This document shows positions 1 to 8,114 of a DNA stretch of 64,000 nucleotides, piece by piece. A model generated the notes under the pieces. The model was not told where the DNA came from. It did not search any database and saw only the letters and a list, made by a program, of their open reading frames with translations. The translations under genes and the position numbers were made by a program. The DNA is from Novosphingobium sp. Gsoil 351 (GTDB lineage: Bacteria; Pseudomonadota; Alphaproteobacteria; Sphingomonadales; Sphingomonadaceae). Where the stretch lies: the NCBI RefSeq assembly GCF_009707465.1, contig NZ_CP046120.1, positions 1,083,501 to 1,147,500 of the forward strand, given 5' to 3'. How positions within the stretch are numbered: position 1 is the first letter of the stretch; the number at the start of each line of letters is the position of its first letter.

Positions 1-436
1 TGTACCCTCCCGTCCTTTCTTCGGTGACGTCGAGCAAATCCCCAGCCGACGAATAGGTCCAGCCGTGAAATGGGCACATGAAGTTCTTTTTGTTGCCGGC
101 CTTTTCGCGGCAAACGCGCGCGCCTCGGTGAGCGCAAGCGTTGATCATGCCGCGCAGCGCACCTGACCGGTCGCGGGTGATCAGGACCGGGACCCTGCCA
201 ATCCTGGTCGTGATGAAATCATGCGGCTTCGCCACCTGGCTTTCGTGGGCGAGAAACACCCAGTTTCGCTCGAAAAAGTGCTTGAGCTCGATCTCGTAGA
301 TCTCGGCGTCGGTGAACGCAGCGCGGTCGATCTGGTAGATCCCCCGGGATTGATCCTTAACCAACCACGATTGCAATCGGTCGCGCAAGGCTTGCAGGTC
401 GGCAATCCTTCCGACGCGCTTTTCCGTTGCTTGCAT
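1..436 (-). CDS. Benzoate/toluate 1,2-dioxygenase-like Rieske oxygenase large subunit, N-terminal part
   Basis: The reading frame runs leftward off the window edge, so only the first 145 residues are visible. It starts at ATG 436, preceded by GAGAGGAAG as ribosome site. It contains a Rieske [2Fe-2S] centre with C101-x-H103 (CAHRGA) and C121-x2-H124 (CPFHGW). The preceding stretch with RNWVFLAHESQ and FTDAEIYEIE is the typical start of BenA/XylX/AntA large subunits, which dihydroxylate benzoate-type acids to cis-diol carboxylates. The catalytic iron domain and the expected small subunit lie outside the window. It is divergent from the extradiol dioxygenase at 726, with an 18-bp regulon element (594-611) between them. 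A BenD-like diol dehydrogenase that could act next is at 20.6 kb. Family assignment is firm; the exact acid substrate is not determinable. Confidence 0.88.
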   Translation of the reverse strand, partial: MQATEKRVGRIADLQALRDRLQSWLVKDQSRGIYQIDRAAFTDAEIYEIELKHFFERNWVFLAHESQVAKPHDFITTRIGRVPVLITRDRSGALRGMINACAHRGARVCREKAGNKKNFMCPFHGWTYSSAGDLLDVTEERTGGY

Positions 437-593
437 ACTTCCTCTCTCCCGCGGCTCAATCCCTGTCCGGCCCATCGTGTCTGCGTTGAGGGGCCGATGA
501 CACAACCCGTGAACCACGCTGTCGATACTCCGACGGAGCGAATCGACCGGCCAGGCCTGTCGCACCGTCCGTACACGATTGATTAATTTCGTG

Positions 594-611
594 CAACGTA
601 TTGCACATTGG
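594..611 (+). promoter_or_regulatory. Putative regulon operator, copy A
   Basis: The sequence CAACGTATTGCACATTGG lies in the 289-bp divergent gap between the BenA-like gene and the extradiol dioxygenase. It contains a perfect 6-4-6 inverted repeat, GTGCAA-CGTA-TTGCAC, at 591-606. It matches 13 of 18 positions of the element upstream of ubiX (6824). The shared pattern over seven copies is nAAYGnRnTGYAYMWTRn. The cognate regulator is not identified. Confidence 0.55.
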
Positions 612-725
612 TGTATTCAGCGATAGCCAAGCCAGCAATTCACACGGGGCGATACCGGTATCGGCTCCACAAAAATCGACGCAACTAGGCGCGGAAAACC
701 GTGCAATCTGAGGGAGATTGAGACG

Positions 726-1625
726 ATGTCAGTTGTCACCGAACTTGGGTATCTTGGCCTGTCCGTATCGAATCTCGACAGTTGGCGTGCCTACGCCACC
801 GAAATCGCGGGCATGGAGATCGTCGACGAGGGTGAAGGTGATCGCCTCTATCTGCGCATGGACCAGTGGCATCATCGCATTGCCTTGATTGCCGATGGCC
901 AGGACGATCTCGCTTACCTGGGGTGGCGTGTCGCCGGTCCCGTCGAATTCACGGCATTGATCGAGAAACTGATTGCTGCAAGAATTGCGGTGACTGTGTC
1001 CAGCGATGCCGAAGCTGGCGAACGGCGCGTGCTGGGCTTGGCCAAACTGGTCGATCCGGGCGGCAATCCGACCGAAATCTTCTATGGCCCGCAGGTCGAT
1101 GCATACAAGCCGTTCCACCCAGGCCGGGCAATGTTCGGTAAATTCGTGACAGGCTCCGAAGGCGTTGGCCACTGCATTCTACGCCAGGACGATGTCGAGG
1201 CTGCCGCGAGTTTCTATGGCCTGCTCGGCCTGCGCGGATCGGTGGAATACCACCTGCAACTACCCAACGGCATGGTTGCCTCGCCCTACTTCATGCATTG
1301 CAACGAGCGGCAGCACTCGGTCGCTTTCGGTCTGGGCCCAATGGAGAAGCGCATCAACCACCTGATGTTCGAGTATGCCGAGCTCGACGATCTCGGCCTT
1401 GCCCATGACATCGTGCGTGCGCGTCAGATTGACGTGGCGCTGCAACTTGGCAAGCACGCCAACGACCAGGCTCTGACCTTCTATTGCGCGAATCCGTCCG
1501 GCTGGCTCTGGGAGTTCGGCTGGGGTGCCCGTAAGGCTTCCGCCCAGCAGGAATACTACACGCGGGACATTTTTGGCCACGGCAACGAAGCGCCGGGCTA
1601 CGGGATGGACATCTCGCTGCTCTAA
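726..1625 (+). CDS. Type I extradiol ring-cleavage dioxygenase (BphC/NahC-like)
   Basis: A 299-residue protein of the two-domain vicinal-oxygen-chelate extradiol family, the usual length for BphC (2,3-dihydroxybiphenyl) and NahC (1,2-dihydroxynaphthalene) enzymes. The C-terminal domain shows the Fe(II) ligands H149 (GVGHCILRQDD), H212 (INHLMFEY) and E263 (LWEFGWG), plus H197 (QHSVAF), H243 and Y253 at the active-site positions known from BphC. It should open the ring of a catechol-type diol next to the hydroxyls. The start ATG has GGGAG about 10 bases upstream. It begins a run of + strand genes (ferredoxin, small and large oxygenase subunits, HCCA isomerase). With the isomerase and the NahE-like aldolase at 21.6 kb, a bicyclic substrate is plausible, but this is inference. 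Confidence 0.92.
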   Translation: MSVVTELGYLGLSVSNLDSWRAYATEIAGMEIVDEGEGDRLYLRMDQWHHRIALIADGQDDLAYLGWRVAGPVEFTALIEKLIAARIAVTVSSDAEAGERRVLGLAKLVDPGGNPTEIFYGPQVDAYKPFHPGRAMFGKFVTGSEGVGHCILRQDDVEAAASFYGLLGLRGSVEYHLQLPNGMVASPYFMHCNERQHSVAFGLGPMEKRINHLMFEYAELDDLGLAHDIVRARQIDVALQLGKHANDQALTFYCANPSGWLWEFGWGARKASAQQEYYTRDIFGHGNEAPGYGMDISLL

Positions 1626-1673
1626 ACGGCTGTGGGAGAGATTTAATCCCCTTTTCGAGGATTTAGTAGCACG

Positions 1674-2000
1674 ATGGCGAACAAACTACGCCTTTGCCAA
1701 GTGGCGGACGTCAAGGATGGCGAACCAGTCGCCATTTTTCTTGAAGGGATACCGGCGCTGGCCGTCTACAACGTGCACGGCCAGGTCTTCGTCACGGACA
1801 ACGTTTGCACCCACGGCAACGCGATGCTGACCGACGGTTATCAGGATGGCGGCATTATTGAATGCCCCTTCCATGGCGGATCCTTCGATATCGCCACCGG
1901 GGCGGCCAAAGCATTTCCCTGCAAAGTCGCGCTGAGAACCTACCCGATGACCATAGAAGACGGGTGGGTAGCGATAGATAAGCCGGAAGGCGGTGTGTAA
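1674..2000 (+). CDS. Rieske-type ferredoxin of a ring-hydroxylating dioxygenase
   Basis: A 108-residue soluble Rieske ferredoxin that carries electrons from a reductase to the oxygenase component. The cluster motif is complete: C45-x-H47 (CTHG) and C64-x2-H67 (CPFHGG). The length is normal for BphF/NahAb-type ferredoxins. It is followed directly by the small subunit (stop TAA, then GTG at 2001) and the large subunit, so it belongs to a three-component dioxygenase. It is the only ferredoxin in the window, while three oxygenase large subunits and one reductase (19375) are present. It may therefore serve more than one oxygenase, as is common in sphingomonads. Confidence 0.93.
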   Translation: MANKLRLCQVADVKDGEPVAIFLEGIPALAVYNVHGQVFVTDNVCTHGNAMLTDGYQDGGIIECPFHGGSFDIATGAAKAFPCKVALRTYPMTIEDGWVAIDKPEGGV

Positions 2001-2489
2001 GTGGAATTTGCCGCCTCCCATCGACTGCAATTGCAGCAGCTGGCCACCGAACTCAATTCGCTTCACGCCGAGCTGATCGACGACGATCGGCTGGAAGAAT
2101 GGCCGGAACTATTTGCGACCGACTGCAACTACACCGTGATTGCCCGCGAGAATTTTGAGCGCAACCTGAGCATTGCGGCCGTATTCTGCGACAGCCGCGG
2201 CATGCTGGTCGATCGGATTGTTTCGCTACGCAAGGCGAACATCTATCCCGTACACAGTTACCGTCACATTCTCGGGCCGTCGCGCCTGATTTCAACGATC
2301 GGACTGCAGGTAAAGGTCCAGACCAACTATGCTGTACTGATGACCCGCACCGATGGACGTACCATCATCTACAATTGTGGCAAGTATATCGATGAAGTAG
2401 ATTGTAGCGGCGATCGTCCTTTTTTTCGTTCGAAGCTTGCTGTATTTGACACAAATCTCATCGATACGATGATGGTTCGCCCAATTTAG
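2001..2489 (+). CDS. Ring-hydroxylating dioxygenase small (beta) subunit
   Basis: A 162-residue protein of the SnoaL/NTF2-like beta-subunit family, which forms the structural core of alpha3beta3 oxygenases. The pattern fits the family: an N-terminal helix rich in leucine (LQQLATELNSLHAELIDDDR), DCNYTVIARENFERN, the SYRHILGPSR segment and a conserved C-terminal strand ending near KLAVFDTNLIDT. The start is GTG immediately after the ferredoxin stop, so translation is probably coupled. The gene order beta then alpha is less usual than alpha then beta. Its partner is the large subunit at 2505. Confidence 0.9.
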   Translation: MEFAASHRLQLQQLATELNSLHAELIDDDRLEEWPELFATDCNYTVIARENFERNLSIAAVFCDSRGMLVDRIVSLRKANIYPVHSYRHILGPSRLISTIGLQVKVQTNYAVLMTRTDGRTIIYNCGKYIDEVDCSGDRPFFRSKLAVFDTNLIDTMMVRPI

Positions 2490-2504
2490 TCTGATTTCGG
2501 GATA

Positions 2505-3772
2505 ATGTTCATGAACAATACGACACCGAATGCGATAACGACATTGCAACCGGTGGCCGGTGGGGGCTGCCGTGTCCCCTACCGGGTTTTCACCGACCCG
2601 GACTATTACCAGCGCGAGCAGGAGAACATTTTCAAGGGCGAGACCTGGTCGTTCGTTGCGCTGGAAGCAGAAGTGTCCGAACCCGGCGACTTCAAGTCGA
2701 CGTTTATCGGCGAGACCCCGGTTATCGTCACCCGGGCCAGCGCCGGCATGGTCCATGTCGTGGTCAACCGCTGCGCGCACCGCGGTGCCCTGGTCTGCCG
2801 TGAGGTCCGCGGCAATCGCCCCAACCTCGAATGCGTTTACCACCAGTGGGCCTACGACCTCGAAGGCAACCTAATCGGCGTCCCGTTCCGCCGAGGGCTC
2901 AAGGGCCAGGGCGGCATGCCGGGCGATTTCGATATGCAGCAACACGGCCTCAAGAAGTTGCGGGCGGATTCCGTAGGCGGGCTGGTCTTCGCCAGTTTCT
3001 CGGAGACGGTCGAACCGCTGCGCGATTTCCTCGGGCCAATCGTCGTCGAACAGATCGAGCGCATCATGTGCAAGCCGATCAAAGTACTTGGCGATCAGCG
3101 ACAGATCGTTCACGGCAATTGGAAGCTCTACGCGGAAAACACCCGCGATCCCTACCACGCCAGCCTGCTGCACCTGTTCCACAACACCTTTGGGCTCTAT
3201 CGCTCAACCCAGACGGGCAAGAGCGTGATGGACGCAAACAAGCGCCATTCGCTGCTCTATTCGATTGCCGCCAGCAACGACGATGCCGCCGATCAGCAGG
3301 CCTACGGTAACTCCCGTACGTTCGACACCAAATTCAAACTGCAGGACAAATCGCTGCTCGTGGGTCGGCAGGAATTCGACGATGGAGTCACCCTTGTCAT
3401 CCTTGCGGTGTTTCCTAACTTGGTGCTCCAGCAGATCCAGAACACTTTGGCTGTGCGCCAGATAGTGACAAAGGGCACCGATGCGTTCGAATTGGTGTGG
3501 ACCCATTTCGGCTATGCCGACGACGATGCTGAAATGCAGGCGATCCGGCTTAAGCAGGCCAACTTGATCGGTCCTGCCGGACTAATCTCGATGGAGGACG
3601 GTGAAGCGGTCGAAATCGTCCAAAACGCGATTGTAGGCGAAAACCAGGCAACCTCCTACATCGCCATGGGTGGGGGCGCGCCGAAGATGCGGACCATCTG
3701 GTTACCGAAGGAGCAATCGTCGGCTTCTGGCAAAATTACGAAAAGCTGGTGGGTTACGGAACCGCGCGATGA
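2505..3772 (+). CDS. Ring-hydroxylating dioxygenase large (alpha) subunit, frameshifted near the 3' end
   Basis: This is the catalytic subunit. The Rieske motif is C90-x-H92 (RCAHRGA) and C110-x2-H113 (CVYHQW). The iron-site region ENTRDPYH (H218) followed by H223 and the later SMEDGE segment give the 2-His-1-carboxylate site. Read as given, the frame breaks off the family pattern after about residue 389 and runs into an unrelated tail ending at 3866. Adding one G to the G5 run at 3672-3676 switches to a frame reading EDADHLVTEGAIVGFWQNY, a normal alpha-subunit C-terminus. It ends at TGA 3770-3772, overlapping the ATG of the next gene. The coordinates given use this restored end. Either a sequencing error or a true recent mutation explains the break. 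The substrate is unknown. Confidence 0.85.
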
Positions 3773-4356
3773 CCCGCACCATCGACTTCTATTTCGATTT
3801 CATCAGCCCCTTCAGCTACCTTGCGCAGTTGAAGCTGCCAGCCCTTGCCCGCCGGACCGAGTGTGAACTCGACTTTTGGCCGATCGACATTCCGGAAGCT
3901 AAGATCGCGGCCGGAAACTATGGCCCGTCCAATCGCGAGGTCCCCCCCAAGATCAAGGTCATGATGGCCGATCTGGAACGCTGGGCGGCGAAGTACGAGG
4001 TTCGCTTGCGGTTTCCGGCCAGCTTTGCCTGCGCCGACTGGAACTGCGCGACCCTTTATGCCCGCGAACAGGGCAACGCCGAGCTGTTCGTCGCTGCAGC
4101 GTTTCACCGCATCTGGGGCTTGGGCATCGATCCGCGCGATCGTGACGAACTGCGCGCGTGTGCCGTCGAGACCGGCTTGGATCCCGACGCAGCCATTGCT
4201 TTTGTCGAATCATCGCTCGGGCAGAATGAATACCGGAAGGTGCGCAGCATGGCATATCAGCGCGGCGTCTTTGGGGCTCCTATGATGTTTGTCGATGATC
4301 AAATTTTCTGGGGCAATGATCGCCTGGATTTCCTTGAGAATTATTTGATAAAATGA
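3769..4356 (+). CDS. 2-hydroxychromene-2-carboxylate isomerase family protein (NahD-like)
   Basis: A 195-residue DsbA-fold, glutathione-dependent isomerase. Family hallmarks are the N-terminal DFYFDFISPFSYLA, the central WPIDIP and the C-terminal GVFGAPMMFVDDQIFWGNDR block followed by LDFLE. In naphthalene-type pathways it converts the spontaneously formed hydroxychromene to trans-o-hydroxybenzylidenepyruvate, the substrate of the NahE-type aldolase found here at 21591. The true start is ATG 3769, overlapping the restored TGA of the oxygenase; an upstream in-frame start at 3670 only reads through the previous gene. The gene argues that at least one substrate has two rings. Confidence 0.9.
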   Translation: MTRTIDFYFDFISPFSYLAQLKLPALARRTECELDFWPIDIPEAKIAAGNYGPSNREVPPKIKVMMADLERWAAKYEVRLRFPASFACADWNCATLYAREQGNAELFVAAAFHRIWGLGIDPRDRDELRACAVETGLDPDAAIAFVESSLGQNEYRKVRSMAYQRGVFGAPMMFVDDQIFWGNDRLDFLENYLIK

Positions 4357-4416
4357 TGAATATTAGCGACGATGATGGTATATAATAATGTAAGTACGTA
4401 AACCAAGGACTTTTTA

Positions 4417-5279
4417 GTGGGACATTCACTAAAAATAAATACAACGACATTTAGCGGTCGCCGCCTAGAGCCTGCCAGCAGCTGCATTGCACTTTGCTAC
4501 ATGGCAATGACGCCGGTCGCTGCCTTGGCGCATAAGGCCGCGGACGCTGGCGTCGCCGCTCAGGAGTGCGAGGACTGTGGCAGCCTGGGTACGATCGTCG
4601 TCACCGCGCGCAAACGCGAGGAGAACGCTGAGGAAACCCGCGTCGCGATCACCGCGACAAGCGGAGCCATGATCGAGGACCGGCAGATTGCCAACGTCGC
4701 TCAGGTTACCTCCCATGCGCCCAACGTAAATATTCAGCTGGTTGGCAACATCTCGGGGTCGCGCGCGTCGCTTACCGCGTTCATTTGCGGCGTCGACCAG
4801 ACCGATTGCTACATCACCGTCGATCCCGATGTCGGCATTTACGTCGATGGAGTTTACGTCGGCCGTTCGGTCGACAGCCTGCTCGACATGTCGGACATCG
4901 GCAGCGTACAGATCCTGCGCGGTCCGCAGGGAACCTTATTTGGCAAGAACACTTCTGGCGGCGTGATCTTGGTCAACACCGACCAGCCGAGCCACAAGTT
5001 CGAGCTCAAACTCGAGGCCACCACTGGGCCCTTCAATCGTATTGATGCCCAAGCGTGATTACCATTCTGATCAGCGACTCGCTGGCGCTGCGCGCTGTTG
5101 CATCGTACGAAATTCGTGACGGCTACGAGCGCTACCTGTTCGACGGCGGACGAAAGGGCAATAAGGACAGCTTCGCGAGGCGCGTAGCGTTCAAGGCGGA
5201 GCCAAGAAGGGGTGGAGCCACTGGTGCGGTTCTAACCCCGTTTTCCTGTAAGCCGACGGGCGCCGTGTCGCTCGTTTAA
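4417..5279 (+). pseudogene. TonB-dependent receptor remnant (plug domain and start of barrel)
   Basis: The first frame (GTG 4417 to stop 5056) encodes a hydrophobic leader, a GTIVVTARKREENAEE TonB-box/plug start, GIYVDGVYVGRS and ILRGPQGTLFGKNTSGG, all classic plug-domain signatures. The frame then shifts near 5055 and continues as SDSLALRAVASYEIRDGYER, the beginning of a beta-barrel. It decays after about 5210 and stops at 5279. Only about 280 of the usual roughly 750 residues remain, so it cannot make a pore. It sits between the isomerase and an aldehyde dehydrogenase, where a substrate importer would be expected. An intact receptor lies at 44.6-46.8 kb. Confidence 0.85.
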
Positions 5280-5291
5280 AGGGGCCGATCC

Positions 5292-6767
5292 ATGCCAATC
5301 TCCACCCCCTTCCTATCGCAGAGCGCGTTCCTCGAGGGACTGCCGATCATCGGCGGCGTGTGCGCCGCAACAACTGAGCAGGTCATTCCGGTCCTCAATC
5401 CAGCGACCGGCGAGACGATCACCGTGATCCCCCGCTTGGGTGCGAGCGAGGCGATGCGCGCGATCAAGTACAATGTCGAAGCCTTGCAATCATGGCGATG
5501 CCTCGCCGCCGCCGAACGCGCGGGTATGCTGCAAGCTTGGCGTGGATTGATTATCCAAAGTCGCGACGATCTAGCTCGCCTGATGACCGCCGAGCAAGGC
5601 AAGCCGCTGTCCGAAGCGCGCGGCGAGATCGACTATGCCGCCGGTTTCGTTGAATGGTTTGCGGAAGAAGCGAGACGCACCTACGGCGAGATTATCCCCA
5701 GCGCGCGCGATCGCCGCATCCTGGTGATCAAGCAGCCGGTTGGTGTGGTCGGCGCGATTACGCCGTGGAACTTTCCCGCCGCGATGATCACTCGCAAGGT
5801 TGCACCAGCGCTTGCCTCCGGTTGCACGGTCACGCTTAAGGCCTCCGAACTCACCCCGCTGACCGCCTTCGCTCTGGCCCGGCTCGCGCTGGAAGCCGGC
5901 ATTCCACCGGGCGTGTTCAACGTGATCGCCGGCGACGCACCAGAAATCGGCAGTGTCCTGACGAGCCATCCCGATGTAGCTAAATTCACCTTCACCGGCT
6001 CGACCGCGGTCGGCAAGGTGTTGACCGCGCAGTGCGCCACGACGCTTAAACGGGTGTCAATGGAGCTTGGCGGGAACGCACCGCTGATCGTCTTCGACGA
6101 CGCCGACCTCGACGTTGCGGTGGCTGGTGCGATCACTTCGAAGTTTCGCAACACTGGCCAGACCTGCATCTGCGCAAACCGGATCCTGGTGCAGGACGGA
6201 ATCCATGACCGGTTCGCCGAGGCTCTGGCGGCCAGGGTCGCAGAGTTCCGGGTCGGCAACGGCTTGGAAGGGGACACCGACCAGGGGCCCCTGATCACAC
6301 CCGCCGCGTACCGGAAGGTGCGGGACCATGTCGATGATGCGGTACGACACGGGGCCCGCGTCGTTACGGGCGGCCAGCACCACGATGCGGGCGAGCTGTT
6401 TCACCAGCCGACCGTGCTGGTGGGCGCGACTGAGGCCATGCGGCTGGCCGGTGAGGAGACCTTCGGGCCGGTCGCTCCGCTATTCCGCTTCAAATCCGAA
6501 GCCGAGGCACTCGCTCTTGCGAATCGCACCCGTTCGGGCCTGGCCGCCTATGCCTTTACGCGCGACATGGACCGGTTCTGGCGCATGGCCGAGGCCCTTG
6601 AGTTCGGCATGGTCGCCATCAACACCGGGGTCGTGTCGACCGAAACAGCGCCGTTCGGCGGGATCAGGGAATCGGGTCTAGGGCGGGAAGGATCGCGTCA
6701 CGGGATCGCGGAATACCTCGAACTCAAAACGATCAGTCTCGGCCTGTCCGGGCAAGTGCAAGCCTGA
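5292..6767 (+). CDS. NAD(P)-dependent aldehyde dehydrogenase, succinate-semialdehyde dehydrogenase class
   Basis: A 491-residue ALDH superfamily enzyme. Visible signatures are N160 (TPWNFP), the general base E258 (SMELGGNAP) and the catalytic C292 (GQTCICANR). The C-terminal ETFGPVAPLF and FGGIRESGLGREGSRHG are typical of the GabD-like class. It oxidises an aldehyde to an acid. The ATG at 5292 follows GGGGCC only, a weak ribosome site. In this context it could act on a ring-cleavage semialdehyde or an aromatic aldehyde. The second ALDH at 9714, inside the decarboxylase and flavocytochrome block, is the better candidate for the aromatic aldehyde. Confidence 0.88.
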   Translation: MPISTPFLSQSAFLEGLPIIGGVCAATTEQVIPVLNPATGETITVIPRLGASEAMRAIKYNVEALQSWRCLAAAERAGMLQAWRGLIIQSRDDLARLMTAEQGKPLSEARGEIDYAAGFVEWFAEEARRTYGEIIPSARDRRILVIKQPVGVVGAITPWNFPAAMITRKVAPALASGCTVTLKASELTPLTAFALARLALEAGIPPGVFNVIAGDAPEIGSVLTSHPDVAKFTFTGSTAVGKVLTAQCATTLKRVSMELGGNAPLIVFDDADLDVAVAGAITSKFRNTGQTCICANRILVQDGIHDRFAEALAARVAEFRVGNGLEGDTDQGPLITPAAYRKVRDHVDDAVRHGARVVTGGQHHDAGELFHQPTVLVGATEAMRLAGEETFGPVAPLFRFKSEAEALALANRTRSGLAAYAFTRDMDRFWRMAEALEFGMVAINTGVVSTETAPFGGIRESGLGREGSRHGIAEYLELKTISLGLSGQVQA

Positions 6768-6823
6768 CCGTCTCGGGAGCTTCCGGGACGTCTGCGAAGG
6801 TACTTTTTTCCTTGCTCAATGTG

Positions 6824-6841
6824 TAATGTATTGCATAATGG
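6824..6841 (+). promoter_or_regulatory. Putative regulon operator, copy B
   Basis: TAATGTATTGCATAATGG is 84 bases upstream of the ubiX start. It shares 13 of 18 positions with copy A at 594-611, most differences being C/T exchanges. It follows a T6 run and a weak hairpin after the preceding aldehyde dehydrogenase gene, consistent with a new transcription unit starting here. Confidence 0.5.
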
Positions 6842-6862
6842 CGCAGGGAGAATGAATCTGGA

Positions 6863-6931
6863 ATGGCCGCCAAGCTAAACATCGCGAATGATGCTCGCGC
6901 CCTGGCGCCTGTCGCGGGCGCTGCGTGGTGA
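6863..6931 (+). CDS. Possible 22-codon leader peptide overlapping the ubiX start
   Basis: The ATG at 6863 opens a 22-residue frame (MAAKLNIANDARALAPVAGAAW). Its TGA at 6929-6931 overlaps the tandem GTG codons that start ubiX. An AGGGAG lies about 12 bases upstream. Such overlap suggests translational coupling, but the peptide has no recognisable function and could be chance or the remnant of a deleted gene. Confidence 0.25.
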   Translation: MAAKLNIANDARALAPVAGAAW

Positions 6932-7545
6932 AGCGCATTGTCGTCGCGCTTACCGGAGCGACCGGTTCGGTCTACGGGCTTCGGCTGCTAGAGATGTTGA
7001 GGGACCAAGGTGGCTGGGAAACCCACCTGGTCCTGTCACAAGCGGCATTGCTGAACATTCGCGAGGAAATTCCCGATGGTCGCAGGCTGATCGAGGCCGC
7101 CGCAGATGTCGTGCACAGTGTTCGCAACGTCGGCGCTAGCATCGCCAGCGGCTCGTTCCTGTGTGACGGGATGGTAATCGCCCCGTGCTCGATGCGGACC
7201 TTGGCTGCAGTCGCCAACGGCCTGTCCGACAATCTGATTACTCGTGCGGCCGACGTCATGCTGAAGGAGCGTCGCAGGCTGGTCTTGATGACCCGCGAAA
7301 CGCCGCTCAACTTGGCGCACCTGCGCAACATGGTTGCGTGCACGGAAATGGGCGCGGTGGTGTTTCCTCCCGTACCCGCGTTCTACGCCCGCCCGGACGG
7401 CATCGATGCGATAGTCAATCACAGCAGCATGCGGGTGCTCGACCTGTTCGGCGTACATCGCAATGTGGCCGAGCGCTGGCAGGGACTGACCAAAGAGGGC
7501 GCCGATGCCACACCGGTTCCCGCAACGATTGAAAGGCAGGCATGA
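6925..7545 (+). CDS. ubiX: UbiX-type flavin prenyltransferase (B subunit of hydroxyarylate decarboxylase)
   Basis: A 206-residue flavoprotein that joins dimethylallyl phosphate to FMN to make the prenylated-FMN cofactor for the UbiD partner at 11184. The N-terminal ALTGATGSVYGLRLLE nucleotide loop, APCSMRTLAAVANGLSDNLITRAADVMLKERRRLVLMTRETP (read in pieces: APCSMRT, SDNLI, ADVMLKE, TRETP) and FPPVPAFYARP are all standard UbiX signatures. The start is one of two tandem GTG codons (6925 or 6928) without a strong ribosome site. The stop overlaps the ATG of the Tat-signal protein. With UbiD and the D subunit it completes a VdcBCD/BsdBCD-type set. Confidence 0.93.
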   Translation: MVKRIVVALTGATGSVYGLRLLEMLRDQGGWETHLVLSQAALLNIREEIPDGRRLIEAAADVVHSVRNVGASIASGSFLCDGMVIAPCSMRTLAAVANGLSDNLITRAADVMLKERRRLVLMTRETPLNLAHLRNMVACTEMGAVVFPPVPAFYARPDGIDAIVNHSSMRVLDLFGVHRNVAERWQGLTKEGADATPVPATIERQA

Positions 7546-8114
7546 TGACTTGGAATGTTGGGCGCCGTGAAGTGCTGGGAGCCGGAGCCCTGGGAGCGGT
7601 CGCGGCGGGACTTAACGGCCTGTCCGGCCCGGCATCGGCGCGGAACCGGCTCGTAACCCTCGTCGAGGAGAGTGCCATTCCGGAAAGCCGGCAGTTCGTT
7701 TCTGCCTTTGCCGCTTCAGGCACGACGGCACGGATCATCCGGATCGACCGGTCGCTCGGCGGCCTTCTGCACGAACTCGAGGATACCGCCGGGCTGATCG
7801 TCGGCCTGACCTCCGATCCGGTCGCGATGATCGCAAGCCAGTTGCTGGTCGAGCGTGGGGCCAATCCTCGCCTAACCTGGAAGCATGACTACGCCTTGGG
7901 CCAATGGCACCATCAAACCGAGGGCGCTCCGCGCCTGCTCAAAAACGCCACGCTCGCGTGGCCTGTGGCAGTGGCGCACGAGGTGCGCGATGCCATCGGC
8001 GGCAAATCCGAACGCCGCCCTAACACCTGCGATTCAGGCACCTGCGCCCTGGCCCCTAGCAGCCCCGGCATGTTGGTGTCGTGGGCCTATGAGATCGGAG
8101 GAGTCCAGCCGTGA
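7542..8114 (+). CDS. Tat-signal protein of unknown function in the flavocytochrome cluster
   Basis: A 190-residue protein with a clear twin-arginine leader: GRREVLGAGALGAVAAGL followed by a likely cleavage site after ASA (about residue 33). The mature part has no domain I recognise; it has a two-cysteine motif CDSGTC near residue 165. It overlaps ubiX upstream (ATGA) and the flavoprotein downstream (GTGA), so the three are translated together. The flavoprotein lacks its own export signal while the cytochrome is exported. A role as folding factor or Tat carrier for the flavoprotein is therefore possible, but this is inference only. Confidence 0.7.
   Translation: MMTWNVGRREVLGAGALGAVAAGLNGLSGPASARNRLVTLVEESAIPESRQFVSAFAASGTTARIIRIDRSLGGLLHELEDTAGLIVGLTSDPVAMIASQLLVERGANPRLTWKHDYALGQWHHQTEGAPRLLKNATLAWPVAVAHEVRDAIGGKSERRPNTCDSGTCALAPSSPGMLVSWAYEIGGVQP

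Noticed and set aside
3670..3768. Longer N-terminus for the HCCA isomerase (start at 3670)
   Set aside because: The extra residues are arginine-rich out-of-frame reading of the oxygenase C-terminus; the ATG at 3769 matches family starts and overlaps the restored oxygenase stop.
6768..6812. Rho-independent terminator after the first aldehyde dehydrogenase
   Set aside because: The stem (CGTCTCGG/CCGGGACG) is weak and about 15 bases separate it from the T run, so I did not list it as a feature.
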